The translations under genes and the position numbers were made by a program. Below are positions 11,475 to 22,859 of a DNA stretch of 64,000 nucleotides, piece by piece. Source of the DNA: Atherinomorus stipes (lineage: Eukaryota > Chordata > Actinopteri > Atheriniformes > Atherinidae); NCBI GenBank assembly GCA_023101725.1, contig JALJCO010003968.1, positions 2,337,001 through 2,401,000 of the forward strand, written 5' to 3'. The notes under the pieces were generated by a model. The model had not been told where the DNA came from. It saw only the letters and a program-made list of their open reading frames with translations, and made no database searches. Position 1 is the first letter of the stretch. Every line of letters begins with the position of its first letter.

Positions 11475-12070
11475 GCGACGGAATTTTTGATTCTGATTTC
11501 GTTGTAAAGTGATATTTTCTAATTCGGTACGTTAGCGACATTACATTTCCAGCCCAGTAAGCAAGCATCGAGCAAACAAAAAGAATCTGTTACGTTACAC
11601 GCGTTACTGGTAGTTAAAACATACATTTCACCGTTGGTACTTACAACTGTTAGAAGGAAAGGACTTTGACCACGAAGCTAAAAAGCAATCTTTATTAAAG
11701 AGCCCGCAGAAGCGCAGAACCACTCAGGAACAGTTCAAACCTTCATTTCAATTTCGCCCACAAACCCAGCAAGCCAATAGAAATCTACCGGAAGTTCTCG
11801 GACACCAATCAAGACATTCTTGTCGTCACTTCCTCCATCAGTTTGGTGACTTCTGTATCCATGTAGTTGCTACTGTTACTTGTCAGTTATTGTGCCATTT
11901 TAATTATGTCATTGTCTGTTTAGAAACAGTTAGACACCCTTAAAATATTAACAAAATCTCATGACAGCTTACAAGGATCAGTTTATCGTCGTGGCATCAA
12001 AGACTTCTTCAAGCCATTATTGGTTAGCTAGCCCCTAGCAAGCTTTGGCTAACTACATCCATTGATCACT
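11379..12070. promoter_or_regulatory. Shared divergent promoter of bora and mzt1
   Basis: The two start codons are 692 bp apart and point away from each other, so this stretch must hold both promoters and both 5' UTRs. No TATA box stands out. Two CCAAT boxes in the same orientation lie at 11774-11778 and 11805-11809, exactly 31 bp apart. An ETS-like site, ACCGGAAGT, lies between them at 11787-11795, and TTCAAA at 11734-11739 is a CHR (TTTGAA) when read towards bora. This pattern is typical of G2/M-controlled, TATA-less promoters. A (TA)n run lies at 11443-11470 in the bora leader region. Confidence 0.7.
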
Positions 12071-13415
12071 ATGGCGAGTGCACCAAATGCAAACTTAAAC
12101 GCAGTCCGGGAGACAATGGACGGTAAATATTTGTTTGACATATTTCATCTGTTTGATTTGTACAGTTGTAATGTCTTCAGACGCATTTTTAATAGACGGG
12201 CTTCCTGCCAACGTTAGCGTGTTATGTCAGTATGAAATTAATTAACTGTCATTCTCTTTCAACAGTCTTGCTGGAGATCTCAAGGTTGCTAAACACCGGT
12301 TTGGATATGGAGTCTCTGTCCATATGCGTGAGACTGTGTGAGCAAGGCATCAACCCTGAAGCTCTGTCTGCTGTTATCAAAGAGCTGCGTAAAGCTTCCG
12401 AGTCCCTCAAGGTACGAACATGAGTAAATGTTTACATATTATCAGAGAATGGCATTTGAAGGGAAGTTTTGTAGCATAGCTCCCTGCACTGTTTATTAGT
12501 TGTTGTTACCGGTTAGTAAGTAAACACCGAGAGACTGTAGAATAAAAAAGAAAATGAATGTAATTCCTTACATGATAGTGTTGTTTACATTAATTCTTTC
12601 TTCTTCACGCTGACATAAATTAGGCTGTTCGAAGTTATAACCATTATAACGAGAAACGTTTAAGATGTAATTCATACAGAATACACCGTTTTAGTTTATT
12701 ACAGTGCCACTAAAGTTTAGACAAGCATACTCATTCAAAGTCAGTGGTTAGGTATGTCCAACCCTTTGACTGGTCCTGAACATGTTTTGATGGTCAGCAA
12801 ATCCATTAACCAGCTGTTTATATGCTGTGATGCTACTCCAATTATAAAAGCTTATACTGTACCAGCACAGAAAATTGGAAGTGTCAGGTTATAAGATGAG
12901 ACGCCTGTAGCCTTAATTCTTAGAAGATTTAAGATTTACAAAGTTGTGTGTGAGAGCTCTGACTGTTCTAAAGACTGTAGCAAACTGACTGTTTACAGTG
13001 TACTAGTATGTGGTTGTCATATGGAAATATACAGTACTGTATTCTATAAGAATACTTACTGTTTTCTCGAGTGGAAAGTTTTATTGTTTTGCACATATGT
13101 GATTAAGTACATTGACAAGTACTAAAGATTTTGTTAGGTATTAATGATTCAATTGAATATTAATTGAAGTCAAGCATATACTCTGATCCAAGTATCCAAT
13201 CCACTCAAATCGTATTGCAAAATGAATTTATCATTTTGTGTGTTATGTTGTGGGCTGAATTTGTCTACTGACCTGTCACCATAACATCCTGTAAAGAATC
13301 TAAAAAAGTATGTATACTGTCCCACCTCAGTCACCGATGCCCTGATTGAAATAAATCATAAATAATAAACTTCTTCTTCTTCTTTAATCAGGTTTCTGAG
13401 AATTGTACAAACTGA
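12071..13415 (+). CDS. mzt1: mzt1, mitotic-spindle organizing protein 1
   Basis: MZT1 (MOZART1) is a small helical protein that binds GCP subunits and is needed to activate and recruit gamma-tubulin ring complexes at centrosomes. Three exons, 12071-12122, 12266-12411 and 13392-13415, join in frame to 73 residues (human 82). The protein begins [20 protein letters not shown] and carries the family core [20 protein letters not shown]. It differs from the human protein by lacking the alanine stretch after the start and by ending VSENCTN. The single ORF seen from 12232 to 12423 is only the second exon with flanks. It is divergent from bora; both act in spindle assembly. Confidence 0.96.
12412..13391 (+). 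other. mzt1 intron 2, no recognisable content
   Basis: About 980 bp of AT-rich sequence between coding exons 2 and 3. I see no repeat, exon or RNA gene in it. Confidence 0.6.
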
Positions 13416-13910
13416 AGAAGGAATCGGATCACCTCAGTTTGGGACCTGCAATGGGATCATTCACTGTTCCTGGATCTGTACCTGCCGTTGAGTTTCCACC
13501 CTGAAACCCTAATATGCTGTCATCTTCAGTACTTTGATTTGTGATTGGGTTTCTGTAAAGAAGTACCAGCATCTGTTTTTTAAAGAATTCAAACCCTCTC
13601 CTGAAGTGTGGACATGATCACCCACTCTGTGTCAAGCTTAGCCCTTTCTGAGTTTTACCTTCACAAGTTTTGAAACTGCGTTTCATCCCTGACATCCTGC
13701 CCTTATATGAAAGCAGACTTCTGTTTGCTGATGAACTTAAGTTGCACTTGTCATGTGGAATGGTTTTTATGTATGTCCTTTTTCATGCTTTGTTCAATTT
13801 TGTATTTGAGTCTCCTTTTTTTGTACAAATGATCCTTTTGCCATTTTGATTGTTCAAGTGACAATCGAGGATGGAATAGTTTAAAATAAAATGTTACCAC
13901 GAGTGACCAC
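13416..13910 (+). other. mzt1 3' UTR
   Basis: Non-coding sequence follows the stop TGA at 13413-13415. A canonical AATAAA lies at 13885-13890, so the transcript should end close to 13905-13910. Confidence 0.7.
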
Positions 13911-14990
13911 AAGGTGGTGCTGTGTCTTTCTTATTCCATTCTGATATTAACATCTTAATTTAGATAGGACATTGTAGAGGCAAAATTTCTTAGATTTTAT
14001 GTTGAATTACAATTTTTAATCAGAAACATTTTTCCCTCATTTAGGGTTTTTTTTTGGTATCTAGTCCCACTTTTTTTGTATCTCCCATTGTTTTTGTTTT
14101 TTCTTCTGTAGTAATATCAGTTTCACAGGCCCCACCTTATTGGGCATAAATCTTTCCAAAGGATTTTACAAAGGAAGCTATCTTTCCTGTCAGACTAGGT
14201 GAAAGGGACAACAGACTGGTAGAACATTGCACAATACAATACAAAATCAGACAATAGAGAAGGGTTTGCATCCACAGCCAACAACATACTTCACAACAAA
14301 GAAGACACGAGTAAAGGTCAGTCTTTACAGCAGGATGTCCTGTTGGTCTGAAGTCCTTGCTCCTTTATGTCTGCGCTCCATCCACAAAAAGTATTCGAGA
14401 CATTTTGCAAACTTGACAAAAATACGTCTTTGATCTAGCAGAAGTGAAGCCCCTAGATCACACATCTAACCACACAGCGTTGTTTTGTTTCTCCACTGTC
14501 TGTAAAATAACTCTATTCATCTTCTAGACGAGGCAAAATGCTGAGAGCACAGAACATTTCTCCACAGGCCAATATACGGGCTAGGAGCAACCTCTCACCC
14601 ACACAGGCTTGTATCAGTTTCTTGTGTGTGTGTGTGTGTGTCCCTCACTATGTGAGAGTTAAGTTGTTCCTGCAGCGCTGTAGATGTCTACAAATGAGTA
14701 GCCCCTAAGCCATCTGACAGTAACGCCTCACCCCTCACAAGCATACCACAGAAAGCCAGCAAGTGTGCAGGAGTGTGTGTGTAAGCATTTCTGTCTTCTT
14801 CTGCTTTGTCTCGCCATCTTGACTGACAGGCTGCAAGTCTAAATCTCAGCACTGCTGCTTTGATCTCTTGACATAGTATCTCTGAGTTCCTCAATACCAG
14901 CATCATGTCAGCCAAGCATGAGAGACATACAGATTTGGTGTAGTGGCTCTCCTTGATAGCCCATAAGCTGAAACAACCCCTGGTCTCAAC

Positions 14991-15012
14991 GGGGGGGGGG
15001 GGGGGGGGGGGG
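14991..15012 (+). repeat. Homopolymer of 22 G
   Basis: An unbroken run of 22 guanines, flanked by CTCAAC and CTACTTG. Such runs are rare in vertebrate DNA, can form G-quadruplexes, and are prone to length error in sequencing. Confidence 0.9.
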
Positions 15013-16077
15013 CTACTTGAGATGTTGATGGAGGTAGATGCACAACAAAAATGCCTTTCTTTTAGGAAAAGTTATGCATAGCTTGATTGGCTACTAAGGG
15101 CGTGGGATTCAGGATGCATTGCCGCTTGTTTGATCTGTTTGGAGGGTTTCTCCTTATCCAAGCAAGTTACTTTGATCTCTGTTAAACAAAATATTCCCAA
15201 ATCCCACAGTCCTAACAGAGATTAGCGTCCACATATGCATAAACATCTAAGAGGTGTTCAACTAGGGCACTGGTCAGGTCACATGACTGTATCAACTTAA
15301 CAGGCAAGCAGGTCCTCACATCCAAACTTCTAAAGGTGTTTATATTTGTGTGTCTGATAATTATCCAGGCCGAGGATTCTTTTTCTGATAAATGAGGGCA
15401 GTCTCATTTAAGAGTGAAAGATCTATGTGCAGCAATTACAGTTCAGGTGTGTGCAATGGATATTAGGGTAATAATTAGACTGGACTGATTAGAGGTTCCT
15501 TATGTATAAGAAAAGATGTCTGTTTATGTTTTTCCAAACCCAAATTACAACCATATTGTCTCATCAAAACAAATACAGGCTTGAGCTTAATTTGAGGCAA
15601 CATTAAACCAAAAGTCAAAGATCTCTGTGTTCACACTTGCGTACGGGTCACTAATTAGATAGTTAGTCATAAACAGGTAGTTGTAATGGTCTCCCTGCAG
15701 AGACGAGGCTTTGTTTGTCCATTTCATGTTTGGTATCTCATTATGTGATCATTTTAGGGTTAGAATTTGTAGGTTTGATGAGTTCCTCAGGTTATATCTC
15801 CATATAAGATGAGGGGAGAAAGTATATGCACGCTGTTTAATGAGTTGTATTTTAAGAGAAAAAAAAATTTCATGTAATATTTTTCAACAAGACACAAAGT
15901 TCATTCTAAGTTATATATTAAAATCTAAGTGTATTAATAAGCATTTGATACATGTGATGGTAGCAAGGTGCAGGATGTTTACTTTTTAGATAAATAAGTT
16001 ATTTTTTTTATCAGTGTCATTCAGCCCTGGTCAAAATATTTTGATAATTTGATGCATTCTGTTGGTTTCCTTAGGAA

Positions 16078-16440
16078 GGCAAGTTTATTTCTATAGCACA
16101 TTTCATGTACAAGATAATTCAAAGTGCTTTACATAAAACAATGGAAGCATTCCAGGATGCTGGAGAAGCATTAAAAGATAGAAATTGAAGGGGGAAAAAA
16201 GACAGCAAGTTGAAGCTTAAAAAGAAAAAGTGCAGATCTGAACTTCTGAATAAAATCTCTGTTCTAATGCAGTTGAGAACACGTGGGTCTTTAACCTGGA
16301 TTTAAATAAACTGAGTGTTTCAGCTGATCTGAGGCTTTCTGGGAGTTTGTTCCAGATATGTGGAGCATAGAAGCTGAACGCAGCTTCTCCATGTCTGTTC
16401 CTGAATCTGGGAACTGATAAAAGACAAGATCTTTAACAAG
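16078..16440. repeat. Dispersed teleost repeat with LINE-like end (reverse)
   Basis: The start, AGGCAAGTTTATTTCTATAG and onward to AAAGTGCTTTACATAAAA, is the reverse of a common LINE 3' end (TAAAGCACTTTGAA ... AATAAACTTGCC). The following part, with GGGTCTTTAACCTGGATTTA and TTTGTTCCAGATATGTGGAG, resembles a repeat I recall as widespread in fish genomes. No intact reading frame is left. Confidence 0.6.
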
Positions 16441-16489
16441 GCTATGATTTTTATGAACTTGTATGAGCTGATTAGATCACAATGAATTG

Positions 16490-16575
16490 GTTTGAATTGA
16501 TTTGTCTGTAAAGTGCCCCAAGATTACATTTTTGTGAATTAGTGCAATATAAATAAAGCTGAATTGAATTCAGTT
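16490..16575 (+). repeat. L2-type LINE 3' tail
   Basis: The stretch TGTAAAGTGCCCCAAGATTA ... CAATATAAATAAAGCTGAATTGAATTCAG ends in short TGAATTG-type repeats, the usual 3' end of L2-like LINEs in fish. Only the tail is present. Confidence 0.6.
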
Positions 16576-19295
16576 GTATAATTGTCACAATAAGATGTTA
16601 CATGCAAGGAAACTTGATTAAAGAGCTCTTAACTCATATTTGGCCACTGTACTTCTGGTAACAATTACACCTTTTTAAAAGTTTCTTTCATCTGTTGGTA
16701 GTTACTTTCAACTACTTTTCAGTATCAAATTCAAGCTCATTTGATTCTTTCGGAATCCTTCATACAAAAGCAGGTTTCTGCTTTCTTTACGTCAATGGGA
16801 TAAATTTTGGGACTTGTTGCTGCCTGGATTTAAACACTTCATCTTTTCATTTTTAAACATTCTTCTGTGCTGATCTGTGTATTAGCTCATTGATGGAGAA
16901 GTTTTGTGTCAAACTTGCGAACCAACAAAATATATTATTCATGGTTTCCAAGCACTAGATTGCACATTTTGCAATAAAATTCTTTGTAATCTGATTTCAT
17001 CATTTCTGTGACACATTTAACACCATCAGCACCCAAAATAGTATAACAGACCCGCCGCTTGACAGAACCACCATTATGTTTTATTGTAGGTAGGCTGTTG
17101 TTCTCCATATGGGTTTCATTTAATCATAAATACACAGAATGATGCACTCAACACGAAAGGGCGACACTTTTGGCCTCTAAGTCCAAATAACATCACCCCA
17201 GAAACATCACATCTGTGGAAGTCTTTGCAAACTTCTCTTCCACCATATTTACCTGATGGAAATACTTTTACTTGTTAACTTTTTCCAGCTTATAAGTGCA
17301 TATGAAGCATTCAGTTAGTTGACATTTGCATCCTTATTTGTTTAATTGTTTGGAGATCACATTGGGTGCCAATAGAAGGCTCAGTAGGTTTTTCAGGGAA
17401 GTTTCCCAATGTGGACTGGAAACTGGGGACTGAACGAGCAATCCCTTAATTGAAAGACAGCTTGTGCTGTCTAAATATTTATAGAAAAAGTAATGCTTAA
17501 AAGGAAAAAAAAAAACAAAAAAACATGAACACACCGAAGGACCTAGATGTTATTCATAATGCAACTATATAACAGCTAATGTTAAAGTGGAGCTAGAACA
17601 ACCAGCTGTACCTATGTCACCATAAATTACAGTATTTCCAGTAGTTTTCACACTCAGACAGAAATGCATTTCTTTCCTCATCACTGTCTGGTAATCACTG
17701 AATGAAAGCAAGGGGAGTGGTGCCATGAACAGGACTCTTCAGTTCTGTTAGGAGCCATAAATCTGGCAACCAGATATACCGAATTTCACAGTAATTTATC
17801 ATTAGTTTACATGAACAATGCTATTGAGCTACTAGTAATGTCGAACTACTTTAGACTGAATAAGAGCTTTAAATTTTAATAGAATAAATAATTCAAAAAG
17901 CTTTGTTTGATTAACTGATAATACAAAAGTTGAAATTTCTCTTTTACTGGGTATCTTTTTTTATTCTTACGAATGAAAAGGAAAAGCAACAAGTCACACC
18001 AATGTCAAAAATCACATAAATCATTGCCTAGAAAGCAATAGGTTGTTAATCCCTGACATTCAATTATTGAAAAGCTACAGCAGTGTATATTATGGAGGGT
18101 CTGTGTTTAAAGGTGAGTCTCCTGGCCCTTAAATGATTGATCTATTGTATTCCTGTAACTGATCAAGCCTCTCTGACCCTCATTCTTCAAAAACGTGAAG
18201 CTTCAGGGACTGTTTTTGCCCTACGAAGAGTTCTGTGACCTTGTTAGAGTCTTCCCCAATACATCACTGTTGATTAAATACAGGGCACACTTTTACTCAG
18301 TAAGATACTATTTAGGTCCCAATTAAATTCATAGCAAGGAAATTGGATCATAAACTCCTCAAAGGATCGTTAACAATCATTAGACAGGATAATGGCATGG
18401 CAATCAAAATATGTAAAAAGAAAAAGAAACTTTCAAAGTCTTTTAGTGACTTTGTTGTTTTTGGACATTTTCCAACCTGATTAATGTGGAATTGATTGAT
18501 TTACAGTTGTAATTAGCTGCACTCTGCATAGATGCATAATAATCATATATGTCCCTGCATGTTTTTAATGTATTAATTGGTTTCATTAACAAAAGCAGTT
18601 AATTGAATAACAATTAAAAAAAAAGTTGATGATGGTGTCAGCAAAGCGTATGCAAACTCCCTTGTGTTTTCCCCTATGATAATAAATAAACCACCTTTTT
18701 ATCAGATTGAAATTTTGTGTGTTGGACTATGTAATGACTAATATGATATTAGGCTGGCTTATTAGTTTATTCGAGTGGCTCACTGAGGCGTTAAGCTGCT
18801 TCTGAACACTCTGTGTTTAACAGGTAGGCACCATATGCTGCCTTAATCAGACATTGGAATCACATTTGGTTGTTAAATTGTGTCCTAATAAAAGCAGGTA
18901 GTAAAACAACTTGGGCTAATTCAATTCCAGGCGAGTTTGGGTGAAGTGAACAGCTGTTCATATTTGTGGAAATGTTTTAACAATCCCCACTCTGCTCACT
19001 CTTTTTATTTTCTTTTTTTTAAAGGTTTAACTCCAACGGCCTGTTCAACTTTTCTTGAAGAAAATAGAGATGGAGGGTGGACGAGCTGTCCACTCTCCTT
19101 AAAAGAAGACAATACCAAGCATATTGTAGTGACAGCTCGCATTGTGTGTGTGAGAGAGTGTGTGTGCGCATTTAAGAGAGAAAAGAGAGGGGAAGAAAAA
19201 AGATATGTGTATGTTAGGAAAACAGAAAAATACAGAGGATGCGTGTGCACGAGACTGTCTGTGCATGTGTGTTACACTGACAGCTTGTATTCTCC

Positions 19296-19440
19296 GTGAT
19301 TAATGATGTGCTGTGTGACTTGATAAGTGCTTCGGAGGACCAACGCTTGTTTCAATTAGACCTTGTGAAGGTCGCGACGCCGCGCCGGCCTCTCATTATC
19401 ATATCCATAATCAATCCACATTATCATAGGGGAATGCAGG
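19296..19440. promoter_or_regulatory. Candidate dach1 enhancer
   Basis: A non-repetitive block upstream of dach1 combines a GC-rich, CpG-containing centre (GCGACGCCGCGCCGGCC near 19375) with homeodomain-type cores such as ATTAAT, CAATTAG, ATTATC and TAATCAATC. It differs sharply from the CA-repeat-rich DNA around it. This is composition-based inference only. Confidence 0.3.
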
Positions 19441-22439
19441 ATGGATGTGTGATATCTTGGTCATGCACACACACACACACATGCAGACACCTAATCACAT
19501 ACCAAAACACAATGACATACTCTCTCACTCAGATGAGCACACACACACCCTTCACTCCAAGTTGATTTGAATCATAACAGAGGCTGTCGGAACGGATTGT
19601 CTGTTCAGATTAAGAGTTTGTTTCTGAGAATTAAGCAGCATTGATGGTGGTGGCATTTCAGATCCCCACAGCAGACACAAATGCCAAAACATCATTTTGT
19701 CACCCCCCCCCCCCCCAACACACACACACACACAATCTCTTTCATACAGTCACATATATGAGCACGCATTCACGTGCACATACAGACACACACACTTAAC
19801 CGGGACCCTGGGGCATTCTTAATAGAGGCAAAGTGATTCGTATGTTTTTGCTCCTCTAATGAGAACAGATTGAGTGGTATTTACACTTCATCGCCTGATC
19901 TAACCACCTACACATTTCCCTCATCCTTCTGCTCTTCTTTGGCCAAAACAGACATGTGGAAAGGACCAAAGCTTGGCTTTCAAACAGCAACACAACACGA
20001 GCATTTTCTTTGTCTCTTTGGCTCATGATGCCACCACATCAACGTAAATATGAACAGTTAAAAAAGAGGGGAAAGCGCAGCCAGATTTAGTTTCTTGAAG
20101 GAAGCTATCACTCGTTATCTCAGACAGTTGAAGAAAAAGTGATCTGAATCCAGATTTCAGTGGCTGGCAGGTACACTTGTGGTAAGAATCTGACTGAGGC
20201 TTCTTTGTTATCAATAAGTCTTCCATCAGATGGTACAGATGGTAACCACAGGTCACCTATTTCCTCCAGATACCTTTAAACAGCCTACTAATTAGGACTA
20301 TCATACAGTATATGAAAAAAAGAGGGAAAAAAAAGGAAGGCAAATGTTGGAGGTTAAAACTTAATCATACAGTAGTGGAGCAATCAGAGGAATCGAAGGA
20401 GATATAAAACATTAATTAACTCAGTGAAAGGGGAATCTTCCGGCGGTTAAGATAGATAGGCTTGCACTGTCTCAGGAACTTAAAGCACTTCAAAGACAGA
20501 ATACTCCACCAATTTAGCATTGAACTCCAATGGCAAGATGATAAAGGAAGATAAAAAATCAATGCAGCAAAGTTGTTCTCCTTTATTCCGTGCATTTCTG
20601 CCTGGCAAAGCTGATGCCTACATACATGTAAGCCACAATGCAGCACTGGACATTTAGGTGGTTTACGCTACTGTAACAAGACCTTATGCAAACTTGAGAA
20701 GAGATGAAAAACCTGAAACATCATTTGATTCAAATTTTGATGAGTTATCAATTTGTTCTCTTCTGTATTTATTCTTTTTTTTTTCACCTGAGCATCTGAA
20801 GGTATTTTGCATTAGTTCATTGTTCCCTGTTGGAGGAGTGGCGGCTGTTTAAATTCCACCTGTGACCTTCCTGTGGTGAGGCGAAGTCACCTCCCATCAT
20901 GGCACCTTATAACCCTCCAGTAGCAGTAATCTCCTCAAGACTGTGCTTGCTTGAAAGATTGTGGATGGATGAGCTCAAGTGCAAAACATAATTAAGTAAA
21001 GACCTAACATTCAAGGTTATGAACGCAGTTTTCTTTAAGGTGGCATATTATTCATCATCTCTTTGTTTATGCCACAGTTGTTAAGTTACCCGAGTTCATC
21101 GTATATCATTATCAGAAAGTGCCACAAGCCTTAAAAGTTAAAAAGCGCTGGTCTGAGAGGTTAAAACTGAACATTTTATCACTTATTAAAGACTTTAAGG
21201 TGGGAATTTACAACATGAATCAACCCTGCTCAACACTGACGGCTTTATCTGTGTGTTTTCTACAGATGGAAAAAGAGAGTCTTGACATTTCTTTTGGCGA
21301 GGAAAAGGCCATACTCAGCAGGAGTTATCAAAGGCAAAAAGTAAAAAGTTCGAGTTAGCTATCTCTCTCTCTGTCTCCCCCTCTCTCTCTTCCCCTGGAG
21401 ATACTCATGTTAAGCATAATTAAGCAGATTTGATTAGCATCAAGCCTGGCTTCCTCTCTTGACTTTTAATGAATGTAAATCTACCATCTACATCCTAAAG
21501 ATTAATTTCTGCCAATTAAAAAACACAAGAGGGCTTATTCGAGAGAGAGGGGGGTTGGGAGGTAAAAGAGTGTTAGAGTCCTTTGAGTTGGAGTACAGCT
21601 GGAGTTTTATCCTCTTCCCCCTTGTCTTTTGGTGAGATGGTCTCTGGAGATCTGTGTCTCTCTCCCTCAAGATCATTATCAACACAATGTTCCGTGAAAG
21701 CCACTTTGAAAGGACTGCAAGCTCTATGTAAATGATGGGAGCCTGTGTGTGCGTATTACTGCAAGTGGAGTGTATGAGGAAGCTGTGCAGGGAGCAGGTA
21801 AAGGGGTCAATTTGTCAAAACAAGGTTAGTGGCCCTCATTTGAGCTCGTGTGAAGTCTCATCCTTTAGAATCAGATTGAAAAACAAAGCATTACAACAGA
21901 CAGCAGGTGCAGCATTAATCTAATGCCAAAATGTTTCTTTAAAAAACAGCACCTGGTGTAAATGTTACAGTTTTTGCACCTGTAGTGATAGAATCAGACT
22001 CGGGGAATAATTTCCCCTAAAATTCATGATTCATGATTTCATGATGATAAAAAAAAAACAATAACAACAACAAAAACAAGTCATTTGAAAAAATGCAGAC
22101 CCTCCTATCAATGTGTAAACCTTTATTAATAACATTCAAATTACATAAAGGTCAAACACTAATTGGAAACTCAGATTCATTGCTTATAAACAGATGAATC
22201 TCATCATCATGGCTCAAAGATGTATGTCCAAGACTGTTCCTGTATTTTGGGCTGCAATAAAATGCCTTGTTGGCATTTATCCCTGATGATATCCTTGGTA
22301 ACTAATGTGTAAACATGGAAAATATTTGCTCACAGGAAAAACACCTCAGCAATCAAATCATAATTTCACTTCAAAGGATGATAAATGTATTAATCCCTAA
22401 CAATGATTAAAGTAATATGGAGATTTAGAAACGCTGTAA

Positions 22440-22859
22440 ATACCCTCAGATTGCGTGCCACAGACACGCCATCAGAGGCGTTGATGTGAAGGTGTCTTTA
22501 CGTAAAGCGTTTATAAATAAGCTTATCCAAAGTTTATGTAGGCTAATCTTTGCTCTCTCCCCCTCTCGCCGCGTCTCACTCTCTAAGAATATGCCCAGGC
22601 TCCACCTCTTTATGATAATGTGACAGTTGCATCTCCTCTCTGAGACAAGACTCCGCTCATTCTGATTCAACTATGTGATCTGTTTTTCCACACACGGACC
22701 CTGTCTCCTGTCCTCTCTTCTTCCTGTATCCCCTTCTCCTCCTCCGCAAACTCAATGCGCACTTTCCACACTCGCAAAGCATCCGCGCGTGTTCTGCGAA
22801 GTTACTTTCTAAAATTAGTTTGACTTCGAAGTTTACTTTCACACTTTTAATTCTCCGAC
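22440..22859 (+). promoter_or_regulatory. dach1 proximal promoter and 5' UTR
   Basis: The 400 bp before the start codon change from AT-rich DNA to pyrimidine-rich, then mixed sequence, with CpGs rising near 22740-22800 and continuing into the GC-rich first exon. TTTATAAATA at 22508-22517 could serve as a TATA-like element. The transcription start itself cannot be placed by reading. Confidence 0.4.

Larger units (their letters stand above)
13911..22440. other. mzt1-dach1 intergenic region
   Basis: No credible protein gene is present; the ORFs here are short, lack splice context and resemble no family I know. It holds a run of 22 G at 14991-15012, a TG tract near 14624-14640, dispersed repeats at 16078-16575, CA tracts at 19472-19482 and 19715-19734, and TAAT-rich blocks near 18480-18800, 19296-19440 and 21385-21480 that look like candidate enhancers of dach1. 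Confidence 0.6.
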
